From Martelella mediterranea (GTDB lineage: Bacteria; Pseudomonadota; Alphaproteobacteria; Rhizobiales; Rhizobiaceae), in assembly GCF_021021415.1 (NCBI RefSeq), contig NZ_JAINWJ010000053.1, positions 1-56,321 of the forward strand: DNA of 56,321 nt. Reading direction: 5' to 3'. The notes beneath the pieces are model-generated. The model saw only the letters and a program-made list of their open reading frames with translations, was not told the origin of the DNA and did not search any database. Positions 33,156 to 42,040 of this stretch are shown here, one piece after another (within the stretch, counting starts at the first letter, position 1; the number at the start of each line of letters is the position of its first letter). Position numbers and translations under genes: made by a program.

Positions 33156-34232
33156 GTGTCTAAGCAAGAATTCCTCTATCTGTCCCAAGAGGAGGCTGTC
33201 GCCTGCGGCGCGGATGATATACCCGCGACGGTCGCCGACGTTGATCGCGCAACGCTCCTGCTCTACCGGGGCGACGCCATCGAGGCGACGACGGCGACTT
33301 TGTTCTGGGATCTTCCCAAGGACGACCTGAAGAAGACCGTGGGATACAAGGGCACCAAGCGGGCCAATATCCACGCCGCCTTTCTCGACAATGACGGCGA
33401 CCGGATGGTCGGACTGAAAAACATCCCGTCCAACCCGGAAAACCCGGCCAAGGGCCGCGGCCCGCGCGCTTCCGGCCTGCTGACGATGCTGGATCCCGAA
33501 AGCGGCTATCCGATCGCGCTGATGGATGCGGCCGTGATCAGTTGCATTCGCACTGGCGCGCTTGGCGCGCTCGGCGCGCGCTACCTGCGCAAATCCGGCA
33601 GGAACGACGTGGCCGTGATCGCCACCGGTCCCATCAACCAGGCCGCGATGGAAGCCCTGGTGCATGTCTGCGACGACGGACGCGACATCGGCACAGTGCG
33701 GGTCTTCGATATTTCGACCGAGCGGGCGGAGGCCTTCGCCGAACGCCTGCGCAAGGCGCACGGGCTGGACGTGGCCGTCGCCGCCAGTGCCGAGGAAGCG
33801 GTCCGCGTCAGCGATATCGTCATGCCCGCCACCACGCTGACCGATCCCGAACAGGCGTATATTCGCTACGAATGGCTACGCCCCGGCGCGCTTTTCATCG
33901 ACCTATCGATCTGGGATGCGGAATATGATCTGTTCGCCAGGGCCGACAAGCTTTACGCTAATTCCCACGAAGCGCTGGACCGCAGGAACCTGACGCCGGG
34001 ATGCCTCATCGATGCCGGCATCATCACGCCCGATCGGCTATTGGACCTAGGGGGTGTGATCGCCGGCGACGTTGCAGGCCGCGAGAACGATGAGGAAATC
34101 ATTGTCTATTGCGCCCGCGGCATGGCCATTTACGATGCGATCTGCGGGCACCGCGTCCACAAGACCGCGCGCGAGAAAGAGGCAGGGCGCGACCTGACGC
34201 TTTGGAACGAGCCTTACTGGGCTAGATTCTAG
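33156..34232 (+). CDS. Ornithine cyclodeaminase / mu-crystallin family protein, tyramine-oxidase-subunit-B-like
   Basis: A 358-residue NAD(P)-binding protein starting at GTG 33156, with GAAGGA upstream. The family core includes VGYKGTKRANIHAAFLDNDG, MDAAVISCIRTGALGALGAR (Arg-Thr-Gly-Ala before the Rossmann fold) and DVAVIATGPINQAAMEAL. The group contains ornithine cyclodeaminases, alanine dehydrogenases, ketimine reductases and the poorly defined subunit B of tyramine oxidase, to which the N terminus (FLYLSQEEAVACGA) seems closest. The dinucleotide motif reads ATGPIN instead of GxGxxG. It likely processes an amino or imino acid from the divergent importer. Followed 83 bp later by the IclR gene. 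Confidence 0.82.
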   Translation: MSKQEFLYLSQEEAVACGADDIPATVADVDRATLLLYRGDAIEATTATLFWDLPKDDLKKTVGYKGTKRANIHAAFLDNDGDRMVGLKNIPSNPENPAKGRGPRASGLLTMLDPESGYPIALMDAAVISCIRTGALGALGARYLRKSGRNDVAVIATGPINQAAMEALVHVCDDGRDIGTVRVFDISTERAEAFAERLRKAHGLDVAVAASAEEAVRVSDIVMPATTLTDPEQAYIRYEWLRPGALFIDLSIWDAEYDLFARADKLYANSHEALDRRNLTPGCLIDAGIITPDRLLDLGGVIAGDVAGRENDEEIIVYCARGMAIYDAICGHRVHKTAREKEAGRDLTLWNEPYWARF

Positions 34233-34315
34233 CCGTTGTCCGGTGATCGGGACTTCTCCCGAGGCCGGGCGGCGGTGCAATCGATCGCAATTTGCTGCCG
34301 GAAGAGGAGACAGAG

Positions 34316-35095
34316 ATGGACCAGTTGGACATTGCCAAAAAGACCGAAGCGACGAAGCCGCAGAGTTCCATCCGCAAAAGCATAGATATCCTCTTCCTGC
34401 TGGCGGACGGCGAAACCCGGTTTTCGCGCATCGGCAAACAACTGGGTTTTGGCAACGGCACCACGAGCCGGCTTTTGAAGAATCTGATGGATGCGGGCAT
34501 GGTCACGCAGGACCCGCTGACAAAGGACTATTTCCTGAGCAGCGACATTCTCAAGCTCTCCGCCCGGGTCGAGAGCAGCTACATGCAGGTGGCCATCGCC
34601 GCCCTTGCAGAGATGGAGGCCCTGCGCGACGAAACCCACGAGACGGTCACGCTGTGCAAGCGCATCGGCCTGCGCAAGGTCATCGTGGAGGAAATCACCT
34701 CCCATCACGGCATCAAGTTCGAATATGGCAAGGGGTATTCCTCGTCCTTCCATTCCGGCGCTACGGGGATTGCGCTGATGACCCATCTGCGCCCGCAGGA
34801 ACTGTCCATGCTGCTGGAAAGCGGGCCGCTGGAGGCGGAAACGCAGGCGACCGTCATCAAGCCCAACGAGATCGCCGCGCGCATCGATGCCGCCCGGCGC
34901 GACGGTTATGCGATCAGCTTCGGCGAAGTGACCGTGGGCACCGCGTCGGTGTCCGTTCCGCTCGACGACGGCAGCGGCTCCTATGCGTTGACAGTGGTCG
35001 GACCGGCGAACCGGTTTCATCCTCAAGCCGCCGTCACCGCCGTGAAGGAGGCAGTCAAGAGGATAGAGGCCCGCCTGCGCAGCGCACATGGCTGA
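34316..35095 (+). CDS. IclR-family transcriptional regulator
   Basis: A 259-residue regulator starting at ATG 34316 after GAAGAGGAG. The N-terminal winged helix spans about 15-75 (SIRKSIDILFLLADGETRFS then GNGTTSRLLKNLMDAGMV), and the C-terminal effector domain of about 175 residues contains YSSSFHSGATGIALMTHL and DGYAISFGEVTVGTASVSVP, the IclR signature region. It overlaps the next gene by eight bases. Likely effector is the substrate of the ABC importer or the downstream dehydrogenase; likely targets are the direct repeats at 32997 and 33117. Confidence 0.92.
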   Translation: MDQLDIAKKTEATKPQSSIRKSIDILFLLADGETRFSRIGKQLGFGNGTTSRLLKNLMDAGMVTQDPLTKDYFLSSDILKLSARVESSYMQVAIAALAEMEALRDETHETVTLCKRIGLRKVIVEEITSHHGIKFEYGKGYSSSFHSGATGIALMTHLRPQELSMLLESGPLEAETQATVIKPNEIAARIDAARRDGYAISFGEVTVGTASVSVPLDDGSGSYALTVVGPANRFHPQAAVTAVKEAVKRIEARLRSAHG

Positions 35096-36218
35096 AACAA
35101 AGATGACTGAACCTGCAGACCGGCCCGTGCCGGTCATCACAATCTGCGATGCCGACCCGATGCTGCGCCTGGCCGCCATTGCGCTGCGCGGCGCCAGGGG
35201 CGACGATGACCGATGGCTGACACGCTATTTTTCGCCCGAGCCGGTCGACGTTTCCGCCGTGGAAGGGATCGGCCCACGCCATGGGCTCGCCGGAGTCGAG
35301 GTCCGCGCACTGAGCACTGCGGAAGAGCCCCGTCTGGCGGAACTTAGCGCCGGTTCGGATATTCTGATCTGCCGCAGGGCGGCAATCGGGACCGCAGAAC
35401 TCGCCGCTTCTCCGGCATTGCGGCGGGTGGTGCGGCTCGGGTCGGATGCGACAGGTCTGGATCTGGCCGCCATCCGCACCGCCGGGGCCGATGTGATATG
35501 CATGGAGCGCCCTTCCCTTGCCTACACCGCAGAGCACGCAGTGCTGCTCATGCTCGCCGCGGCGAAGAACCTGGTGCAAAGCGATGCCCTTGCGCGCGAT
35601 GCCCGCTGGGATCGCAACAGGGTGTTTCCCATCGACGGTGTTGCGTACAACTGGCCGGGCCTCAGTGGCCTTGGCGGCCTGTTCAACGCGAAGATCGGCA
35701 TGATCGGCATGGGACAGGTCGGGCTGTTGGTCGCCGAGCGGCTTCGGCCCTTCGGGGCCCGGCTGCTTTATGCCAAGCGCCATCGCCTGCCCGCCGCTCA
35801 GGAGGCGCAATACGGCCTTGAATTCACGACCCGCGACGATCTGCTGGCCCGCTCTGACATCGTCTCGCTGCATGCGCGCTGGACGCCGGAAACGGAGGGG
35901 ATGATGAACGCGGCCGCCTTTGCCCGGATGAAGCGCGGGGCGATATTCATCAACACCAGTCGCGGCTTTCTGGTCGATGAGGCGGCGCTTGCCGATGCAC
36001 TGACTTCCGGCCAACTGGGTTTCGCAGCGCTCGACACCCATGCGCCGGAACCGCGCGCCGCCACATCGCCATTAAACCAGGCGCCGAACACGATCTTCAC
36101 GCCACATGTCGCGGGAGGCTCGCGAGGCGTCCTTGTCAAGGAAATCGACGACCTCGTCAAACAGGTGGGAGCCGTCTTCAGTGACGCCGAAGCCGATGAT
36201 GAGGAAGATCGGAATTGA
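35088..36218 (+). CDS. D-isomer-specific 2-hydroxyacid dehydrogenase family protein (DH3)
   Basis: A 376-residue member of the SerA-like family, with the Rossmann motif GMIGMGQVGLLVAERLRPFG, Arg in NTSRGFLVDE, Glu in HAPEPR and His in TPHVAGG. It is longer than DH1 and DH2 because of an extended N terminus with WLTRYFSPEPVDVSAVEG. It shares an eight-base overlap with the IclR gene. Third gene of its family in the window, suggesting hydroxy- or keto-acid chemistry downstream of more than one importer. Substrate unknown. A GC-rich inverted repeat (CCGCCCC...GGGGCGG, about 36228-36256) follows and may end the transcript. Confidence 0.88.
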   Translation: MAETKMTEPADRPVPVITICDADPMLRLAAIALRGARGDDDRWLTRYFSPEPVDVSAVEGIGPRHGLAGVEVRALSTAEEPRLAELSAGSDILICRRAAIGTAELAASPALRRVVRLGSDATGLDLAAIRTAGADVICMERPSLAYTAEHAVLLMLAAAKNLVQSDALARDARWDRNRVFPIDGVAYNWPGLSGLGGLFNAKIGMIGMGQVGLLVAERLRPFGARLLYAKRHRLPAAQEAQYGLEFTTRDDLLARSDIVSLHARWTPETEGMMNAAAFARMKRGAIFINTSRGFLVDEAALADALTSGQLGFAALDTHAPEPRAATSPLNQAPNTIFTPHVAGGSRGVLVKEIDDLVKQVGAVFSDAEADDEEDRN

Positions 36219-36324
36219 GGCGGTCTGTCACCGCCCCGGTGCCCGTCAAAGGGGCGGAGCTTCTCCGTATCCTCCTGAGACCCTTGCGATCACCCGGCCC
36301 AGACGGACCCAGAGCATTTGGCGA

Positions 36325-37365
36325 TCAGCTCTGGCTGGCATCAACGCGGGTGACCACAGAGAGGCCAGGGACAAGCTTGTCGGCATCGGTCTGGCCGGGA
36401 TCGATTGCGATCCTGACCGGGACCCGCTGGGCGACCTTGGTGAAGTTGCCCGTGGCGTTGTCCGGCGTGATGACCGAGAACTGCGAGCCGGATGCCGGCG
36501 AGAAGCGCTCGATATGGCCGGTAAAGGTTTCGCCGTTGAGCGCGTCGACGGTGAAGGTCACCTTTTGACCAGGCTTCAGCCCGTTGAGCTGGGTTTCCTT
36601 GTAGTTCGCGATTATCCAGCGCGTGTCGGGCACAAGCGCGACGAGCTGCGAGCCGGCGGTGACATACTGGCCCTGATGGGCCTTGACCTGGCCAAGCGTT
36701 CCATCGCGCGGCGCGGTGATCCGCGTGTTCTCCAGATTGATCTCGGCAAGCGCGCGGGCGGCGTCCGCTGCGGCGACATTGGCCTCCAGCGAACGGCGGT
36801 TGACGACCGTGGTCTGCAGCGCCTGCCTGGCGACATCGACCTTGGCCCTGGCCTGCGCGAGCGCGGCCTTTGCCTGATCGAGCGTTGCCCGCGCCTTGTC
36901 CATATCGGTTCCGGTGGAGAGTTCCCTGGCGCTCAGGCGCTCGGTGCGCTCCCATTGCGACCGGGCGTTTTCAAGGCTTGCCTCGGCGCTTTCGATGCCG
37001 GCTTCGGCCGAACTGATATTGGCCTTCGCGGTCTTCTGCGCCTGCGCATTCGCATCGAGCGCAGCCTTGGCAGCATCCAGGCTTGCTTGCGCCTGCGCAA
37101 GCTGCTGGCGATAGATCCGGTCGTCGAGGCGAACCAGAAGGTCTCCTTCCCTGACCGTCTGGAAATCGGTCACCGACACCTCGGCCACGAGCGCGGAGAG
37201 TTGCGGCGAAAGCAGGGTGACCTGGCCCTGGACATAGGCGTCGTCGGTGCGCTCCACCGATCCGTCAAAGGGCGGCAGGTCCCAGGCAAACAGCAGGGCG
37301 GCGATGCCTGCAATGCCGAAGGCGAGGGTCAGATAGGTGGCGAGCGATCGGAATATGCGTGTCAT
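36325..37365 (-). CDS. emrA: EmrA/HlyD-family membrane fusion protein
   Basis: A 346-residue periplasmic adaptor for an MFS efflux pump. Start 37365 (MTRIFRSLATYLTLAFGIAG) gives one N-terminal membrane anchor, then ERTDDAYVQGQVTLLSPQLS, the EmrA signature, a long alpha-helical coiled coil rich in Ala/Gln (about 80-200), and a lipoyl/beta-barrel section with TRITAPRDGTLGQVKAHQGQ and FTVDALNGETFTGHIERFSP. It lies 22 bp after emrB, so translation follows the same message. Connects EmrB to an outer-membrane channel not encoded here. Confidence 0.92.
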   Translation of the reverse strand: MTRIFRSLATYLTLAFGIAGIAALLFAWDLPPFDGSVERTDDAYVQGQVTLLSPQLSALVAEVSVTDFQTVREGDLLVRLDDRIYRQQLAQAQASLDAAKAALDANAQAQKTAKANISSAEAGIESAEASLENARSQWERTERLSARELSTGTDMDKARATLDQAKAALAQARAKVDVARQALQTTVVNRRSLEANVAAADAARALAEINLENTRITAPRDGTLGQVKAHQGQYVTAGSQLVALVPDTRWIIANYKETQLNGLKPGQKVTFTVDALNGETFTGHIERFSPASGSQFSVITPDNATGNFTKVAQRVPVRIAIDPGQTDADKLVPGLSVVTRVDASQS

Positions 37366-37387
37366 TGGAGGCGTCTTTTTGTTGTTG

Positions 37388-39061
37388 TCAGGCCGGCAGC
37401 CCTTCGGCGGCGGCGCGTTTGTGTTCCCATGTCTCGAAGGCCACATCGATGATGAGAACCACAAGGGCCAGGCAGGCCAGGAGGCAGAGGAAACGAAAAC
37501 CGTCATTATAGGCGAGCACATAGGCCTGCTGGCGCACCTGGCTCGCAAAGAGCATGGCACCTTCGGCCTTGCGGACCGCCGCATCGCCGATCGTCTGGCC
37601 ATAGGCTCCGGCAAGCTGGGCGATGCGCTGGCTGACGAGCGGATCGCCGCCCGCCAGGTCCTGAACCAGGGCGGCGGAATGCACCTGTTCGCGCCAGGTG
37701 ACGAAGCTTCCGAGCAGCGCGGAGCCGAGAATTCCGCCGATGCGCTGGGTGGTGAGAAACACGATGATGAAGCTTAGAAGGTAGCTGGGCCCGCGCTTGA
37801 GCGCGGCCATGATCCCGACCAGCATGGCGGGCGGCAGGTAGAGCCCCGCGGCAAAGGCGATCAGCGTCTGGCTCAGATACATCTGCGGCGGACGGGTGAG
37901 GCTTGTCGCCTGGCTGTCGAGCCATGTTCCGATGATCAGCAGCACCAGCGCGAAGGCATGGAGGGCGGCGACCCGTCCCGGCTTCAGCAGCAGCGAACAG
38001 GTTGCCCCGGCCACGATGGTGGCAATGATCATCACGATGTAGAGGCCGCGCATCTGTTCGTTGCCAAGTCCGAGCATCATGAAGAAGGCGCGCGCGCCGC
38101 TCGATTGCTCGGAGAGAATGATGCGGAAGATCAGCAGCGCGCCAGTGAAATGGATGATTTCCGCAGAGGTAAGCCAGCGGACATCGAGAAGCGGGTTTTC
38201 CCTGTGCGTCTCGATCATCGCCATGATCGTCAGCGAAGCGATGCCGACGATCATCAGCCCGCCGATCCACGGCTTTTCCGTCCACCAGTAGATCCGCCCG
38301 ACCGTCAATGCGACCGTGAGCGCGCCCATGCCGATAAACAGGAAGCTGAAGGCGACAAGATCGTTGCGGCTGATGACCTTGACGCGCTCGCCCGAGACCA
38401 GCGGCAGCTTGTAGATCAGGGCAAGCGATATCAGCGCAAGGCCGATCTCGAAGACATAGAGCTGTTGCCAGCCGCCATGGTCCAGAAGCACAGGCGCCAT
38501 CAGGCCGGCAAGCGGCGTGCCCAGCGAAATCACCGTCATCGCCGCACAGATGCCGATCGAGAATTTCTTCTGGGCCGGCAGTCCTTCGAGCATATAGAGG
38601 ATTGCGATCGACGACATCGGCGCTGCGGCGACGCCGGCGAAAAACCGCACGACCAGCGCAGCCTCGTAGCTGTTCACCCAGAGGTGGCAGAGATTGACCA
38701 GCACATAGAGAATGATCGAGAGCTCGGCGAAACGGCGTATGCCGAATTGCTGGCGCATCTTGAACAGCATCAGCGTCAGGCTGGCGTTCGGAACCAGATA
38801 GACCGCGAGCAGCCAGGTCGCCTCCGCCGTGGTCGCCTTCAGCGGGCCGGCGATCTGCTGGATCGTTACCGTGATGAAGGACATGCCCAGCGCCTGCGTG
38901 AGGCCGATCACGGTCGCGGCAAACATGTAGAGCAGCAGTTGAGGCAGCGGTTTCGGCGGCTGGGGCGGCGGCGCGCCGGGATAAAGCGGCCGAGGCGCTT
39001 CCGGCGCCTGCTCGACCGGCTTTTCGTCCTCATGCGCCGCCGGGGGCCGAACGGCGCTCAT
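37388..39061 (-). CDS. emrB: EmrB-type DHA2 MFS multidrug efflux permease
   Basis: A 557-residue transporter with a proline-rich cytoplasmic N terminus (about 1-40) and fourteen predicted helices. WLLAVYLVPNASLTLMLFKM is the first loop region of DHA2 permeases, and RFFAGVAAAPMSSIAILYML the motif C-adjacent segment. Its ATG overlaps the MarR stop (ATGA), and emrA follows, giving a marR-emrB-emrA operon. Predicted to export hydrophobic drugs, bile-salt-like compounds or plant phenolics with proton uptake. Family clear; substrate not. Confidence 0.92.
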   Translation of the reverse strand: MSAVRPPAAHEDEKPVEQAPEAPRPLYPGAPPPQPPKPLPQLLLYMFAATVIGLTQALGMSFITVTIQQIAGPLKATTAEATWLLAVYLVPNASLTLMLFKMRQQFGIRRFAELSIILYVLVNLCHLWVNSYEAALVVRFFAGVAAAPMSSIAILYMLEGLPAQKKFSIGICAAMTVISLGTPLAGLMAPVLLDHGGWQQLYVFEIGLALISLALIYKLPLVSGERVKVISRNDLVAFSFLFIGMGALTVALTVGRIYWWTEKPWIGGLMIVGIASLTIMAMIETHRENPLLDVRWLTSAEIIHFTGALLIFRIILSEQSSGARAFFMMLGLGNEQMRGLYIVMIIATIVAGATCSLLLKPGRVAALHAFALVLLIIGTWLDSQATSLTRPPQMYLSQTLIAFAAGLYLPPAMLVGIMAALKRGPSYLLSFIIVFLTTQRIGGILGSALLGSFVTWREQVHSAALVQDLAGGDPLVSQRIAQLAGAYGQTIGDAAVRKAEGAMLFASQVRQQAYVLAYNDGFRFLCLLACLALVVLIIDVAFETWEHKRAAAEGLPA

Positions 39062-39510
39062 GGTTCGCGCTCCAGCCGCTCGATACGCGCAATGATCGCC
39101 TGCAGCAGGCCCGTCGCCTCTTCGAGCGCTTCATCGTCCTCCGGCGTGAAAAACGCGCCGATAAAGCCGGCACGCTCCGCGAGCAGTTTCCCCGCCATCG
39201 CCTCTCCGTGCGGCCGCAGCTGCACCAGATTGACCCGGCGATCATTCGGATCTGCCACCCGTTCGATCAGGTCGAGTTCGGCCATCCGGTCGAGCGTGCG
39301 CACCAGGGTCGGCTTTTCCAGTTCCAGCTCGCAGGCAAGCGCGCTCTGGCTGCAGCTTCCATGTCTGGCAAGCAGCGTCAGAACCCTTGCGCGCGAAAAC
39401 GTCAATCCCAGCCGCGAAACCCGCGCATCATAAAGTGTGCGCATCTTGCGGCTGGCGACGCCAAGCGTCTCGACGAAGGCAATTTGCAGTTCGGGCGAAG
39501 TCCGGGACAT
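39058..39510 (-). CDS. MarR-family repressor of the efflux operon
   Basis: A 150-residue regulator. The winged helix is seen in RVLTLLARHGSCSQSALACE, LELEKPTLVRTLDRMAELDL and IERVADPNDRRVNLVQLRPH (wing with Asp-Arg-Arg). First gene of the operon with emrB and emrA, so autorepression relieved by pump substrates is the usual scheme. An AT-rich palindromic region lies directly upstream (39531-39559). Confidence 0.92.
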   Translation of the reverse strand: MSRTSPELQIAFVETLGVASRKMRTLYDARVSRLGLTFSRARVLTLLARHGSCSQSALACELELEKPTLVRTLDRMAELDLIERVADPNDRRVNLVQLRPHGEAMAGKLLAERAGFIGAFFTPEDDEALEEATGLLQAIIARIERLEREP

Positions 39511-39530
39511 ATCGATAGAACACTATATGT

Positions 39531-39559
39531 TATGTAGCTATTAGTTAGCATACTACATA
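39531..39559. promoter_or_regulatory. Palindromic operator candidate upstream of marR-emrBA
   Basis: TATGTAG (39531-39537) and CTACATA (39553-39559) form a 7-bp inverted repeat in a markedly AT-rich stretch 21-49 bp before the MarR start codon, with a second TATATGT-like element just before it. MarR dimers bind such sites; here it would cover the promoter and repress the operon. The rest of the 364-bp gap holds repeat copy C and nothing else I recognise. Confidence 0.55.
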
Positions 39560-39664
39560 TAAATTCGACGAAAGCAAGGCAGGGCCGGGCTGCGATCATG
39601 TCAGCCCTGCCCGGCCAGTCAAATGCGGTCAGCCGAGCGAAATGGTGATTTCCTCAACCTCGGC

Positions 39665-39757
39665 TGTTATTCGGCACGGCACCCGGGACCCCACACGCTT
39701 TAAATATTTCAAAGACTTATCGTGCTGATCGGCGTCGAATCCATATGCCGATTTACA
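39665..39757 (+). repeat. 93-bp TGT...ACA element, copy C
   Basis: Third copy of the element, plus strand, starting TGTTATTCGGCACGG and ending GCCGATTTACA, with the conserved core TTTCAAAGACTTATCG. It has one extra C after position 17 relative to the other copies. It lies 117 bp beyond the 3' end of the recombinase gene, between the efflux operon and the integration module. Confidence 0.85.
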
Positions 39758-39874
39758 CGCTGAGGATGCGGCGGTAACAAAAAATCCGCCTTTCATCCGT
39801 CAGGACATATTGCTCTTGAGCGCGCCGACGCTACGCCTGACCGGCTCACCGAAACATCAAAAGCCGTTTACCAA

Positions 39875-41806
39875 TCACGATTTCGAACCAACCTCGAACG
39901 GCTGACAAAACGGCTCCAGGGCAGCAATACGCGGCAAGAGATCGATGGTTGCACGAAGGTTGGCGATGCTGGTGCCGCTGCCATATCTGCTGGAGCCAAT
40001 ACTCTCACCGAGATGACCAAGGAGGTCGTTGCGATACTCACTTTTGACCGAGGAATTGTTGATCACATCGATGATGTAATGCCGGAAGGAATGTAGGGAC
40101 TTTTTATCTACATCGGAGATTTGGTCATTCATCGCGTTTGCGAAAGCCGGGTAGGCTTGGTCTCCGAAATTTCCTGTTGCTTTGCTCGGTTTCAGGTCAG
40201 GAAACAGATCAGCCGTCACACCCCGTCGGCTCCTCGCGTACTTGATCAGGCCCAGATCAAGAAGCTGACCGTGAACGGGGACAAGTCTCTTCGATTGCGC
40301 GTTCTTCAGGCCCCGATTTGCGTTGGGCTTGATATCGAAACACCAGATGCCATCGACCTGAACAATCTCGCGGGCCTTGATACCAGCGATCTCTTCCCGC
40401 CGGGCGCCCGTAAGTGCCAGGATCAATGGCACCCAGTATCGCCCGTCCTTGATTATCTTGGAGCCAGGCACGCGTCGCCGTCGTTTACCGACGCATCCGG
40501 TCCACATCGGATGCTGGAAAATTTTTTGGACCTCTTCCGGTGTATACGCGTGTTTTTCATCGCGCGCCTTGACCGTCTTTCGCGGCTTCAGGCCTTTCAG
40601 GTCGATTTTCGGATCGACGTCATGGCCCTCCGACCTCGCCTTCTGCAAAAGCATACCCAGAAACGTCAGGTTTCGGTTGAGCGTTGAAGCCGACATACCC
40701 TTCTTGTCATCAGGCAGATCTCGCGCTTCCTCGAGAATTTCAATCAATGGACGGTTCCTATCGCGCGGGCTTTTCCGATAGGTCTTGGGCAATTCGCCCA
40801 GCGTGTCCACGTAGCGAGCGAAATGATGCTGCCGCAATTCCTGAATCTTCTGGACGCCGATGATTTCCCGGAAAACACCGAATACCTGATTGAACTGCCG
40901 CAGCGCCTTCTCGTCGGCTCCCTCGCGCTTCTTGATCGCTTTCAGACGGCCAACGACATCAGTGATATCGTCCGAATAGCTGCTCCCCTGGAAAACGAGC
41001 GGTTCGACCTGCTTGACGGATATGGCTTCGGGCTCGGGCGTTGCGCCACCAAGCGCGGAATCCTGTCCTTGCGGGGCCGTTGCCGTGCCGTCGGCAAAGA
41101 TATTGCGGCGAGCGCTTTCCCGCGCCTCGATCACCCTGCTCGCGGCCGCAATGGCGTCGCCCAAGCGGTCATCATCCGGGTTCAGCGAAGCGGAAAGGGC
41201 AACTGACTTGCCTTCCATCTGTATCCGTCTGAGCTCCATGTAAACCAGAGACGATATTTCATCCTGACCAAGCACACGACCGGCTTCGCGCACGGTCTTG
41301 CCATGTCGCGCATCAGACCAGAAATCCCGCTTGTAGATATCCAGCATATAGCCGCCGCGCTCGATCTCCTCGTCGGAAAAGCCACGCGCCGCCAGCGCCT
41401 TGTCTTTTGATGGATCAAATATCGCGCCCTTTCCCTGACTCGCCAGAAGGCGAAAACAATGAGCGGCCAGTTCATCAAGAAGGCGGTTGTCCTCGTATCC
41501 GCCTCCCGAGATATCGTCATGTTCCGCAAGGCGGCGATTGTCGATCGCATCAAGCTCTGTTTTTACGACGTGCTCGAGCCATGTCCTTGCCTGCTCGGCG
41601 GTTAATCGTGAAGCTGCCATCAATTCGAACGCTCTCTCGCTTGTCGCATGCAGGGCTGCACCGATCACGCGAGCCTTGGCGGGATCGTGTGTGTGCAGGC
41701 TTACCTGAATATAACCAGCTTTGGTTGCATTTCCAGAGCGAACGGGAACACGGCGGCGCCAAGTGTAAACGGCGCCTCGGCGGAAAACATGGGCAATCGT
41801 CGGCAT
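39875..41806 (-). CDS. Tyrosine recombinase / phage-type integrase
   Basis: A 643-residue site-specific recombinase; ATG 41806 has GAGG nine bases upstream, a TTG three codons earlier is less likely. The first half is a long DNA-binding region, opening AHVFRRGAVYTWRRRVPVRS. The C-terminal catalytic domain has Arg in LTGARREEIAGIKA, His572-x-x-Arg575 (HSFRH), His598 (LLGHLGE) and nucleophile Tyr608 (SSRYG). It is longer than phage integrases (about 400) and belongs with the large island integrases. It lies 124 bp from the 3' end of tRNA-Gln and is read away from it, the classic layout for a tRNA-integrated island spreading to the left. Confidence 0.93.
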   Translation of the reverse strand: MPTIAHVFRRGAVYTWRRRVPVRSGNATKAGYIQVSLHTHDPAKARVIGAALHATSERAFELMAASRLTAEQARTWLEHVVKTELDAIDNRRLAEHDDISGGGYEDNRLLDELAAHCFRLLASQGKGAIFDPSKDKALAARGFSDEEIERGGYMLDIYKRDFWSDARHGKTVREAGRVLGQDEISSLVYMELRRIQMEGKSVALSASLNPDDDRLGDAIAAASRVIEARESARRNIFADGTATAPQGQDSALGGATPEPEAISVKQVEPLVFQGSSYSDDITDVVGRLKAIKKREGADEKALRQFNQVFGVFREIIGVQKIQELRQHHFARYVDTLGELPKTYRKSPRDRNRPLIEILEEARDLPDDKKGMSASTLNRNLTFLGMLLQKARSEGHDVDPKIDLKGLKPRKTVKARDEKHAYTPEEVQKIFQHPMWTGCVGKRRRRVPGSKIIKDGRYWVPLILALTGARREEIAGIKAREIVQVDGIWCFDIKPNANRGLKNAQSKRLVPVHGQLLDLGLIKYARSRRGVTADLFPDLKPSKATGNFGDQAYPAFANAMNDQISDVDKKSLHSFRHYIIDVINNSSVKSEYRNDLLGHLGESIGSSRYGSGTSIANLRATIDLLPRIAALEPFCQPFEVGSKS

Positions 41807-41930
41807 CGGCTTCAACCTCGTCTGACGCAGCCTGATGCCGTTTGTGTTACAGTCATGTGTGACAATGCGGGTTTGACGCGCAGTGAAACATACAAAACTG
41901 TGTTTTATTTCAATGACTTGACGATAGATT

Positions 41931-42004
41931 TGGCTGGGGAACCTGGATTCGAACCAGGACTAACGGAGTCAGAGTCCGTGGGTCTACCGTTAACCTATTC
42001 CCCA
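41931..42004 (-). tRNA. tRNA-Gln (anticodon CTG)
   Basis: The minus strand folds as a full cloverleaf: acceptor stem TGGGGAA with TTCCCCA, discriminator G and encoded CCA; D-arm TAGGTTAACGGTA; anticodon stem ACGGA/TCCGT with loop CTCTGAC, giving anticodon CTG (Gln); and T-arm CTGGTTCGAATCCAG. Length is 74 nt with CCA. The 3' end faces the recombinase gene, making this the likely integration target. The gene is intact, so the att copy next to the recombinase restored it. Confidence 0.95.
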
Positions 42005-42040
42005 ACGCGGCGCCCGAGGGGCACCGTGGATGTGGTGGGC

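Noticed and set aside
37958-39433. A 491-codon plus-strand frame across emrB and marR
   Set aside because: It crosses two genes that are clearly coding on the opposite strand and shows only charged low-complexity sequence.
6765-39757. The 92-bp repeats as a CRISPR array or as island att sites
   Set aside because: Copies are 15-17 kb apart, in both orientations and with 10-20 percent divergence, so they are not CRISPR repeats. They show no similarity to the tRNA-Gln 3' end, so they are not att copies for the adjacent recombinase.
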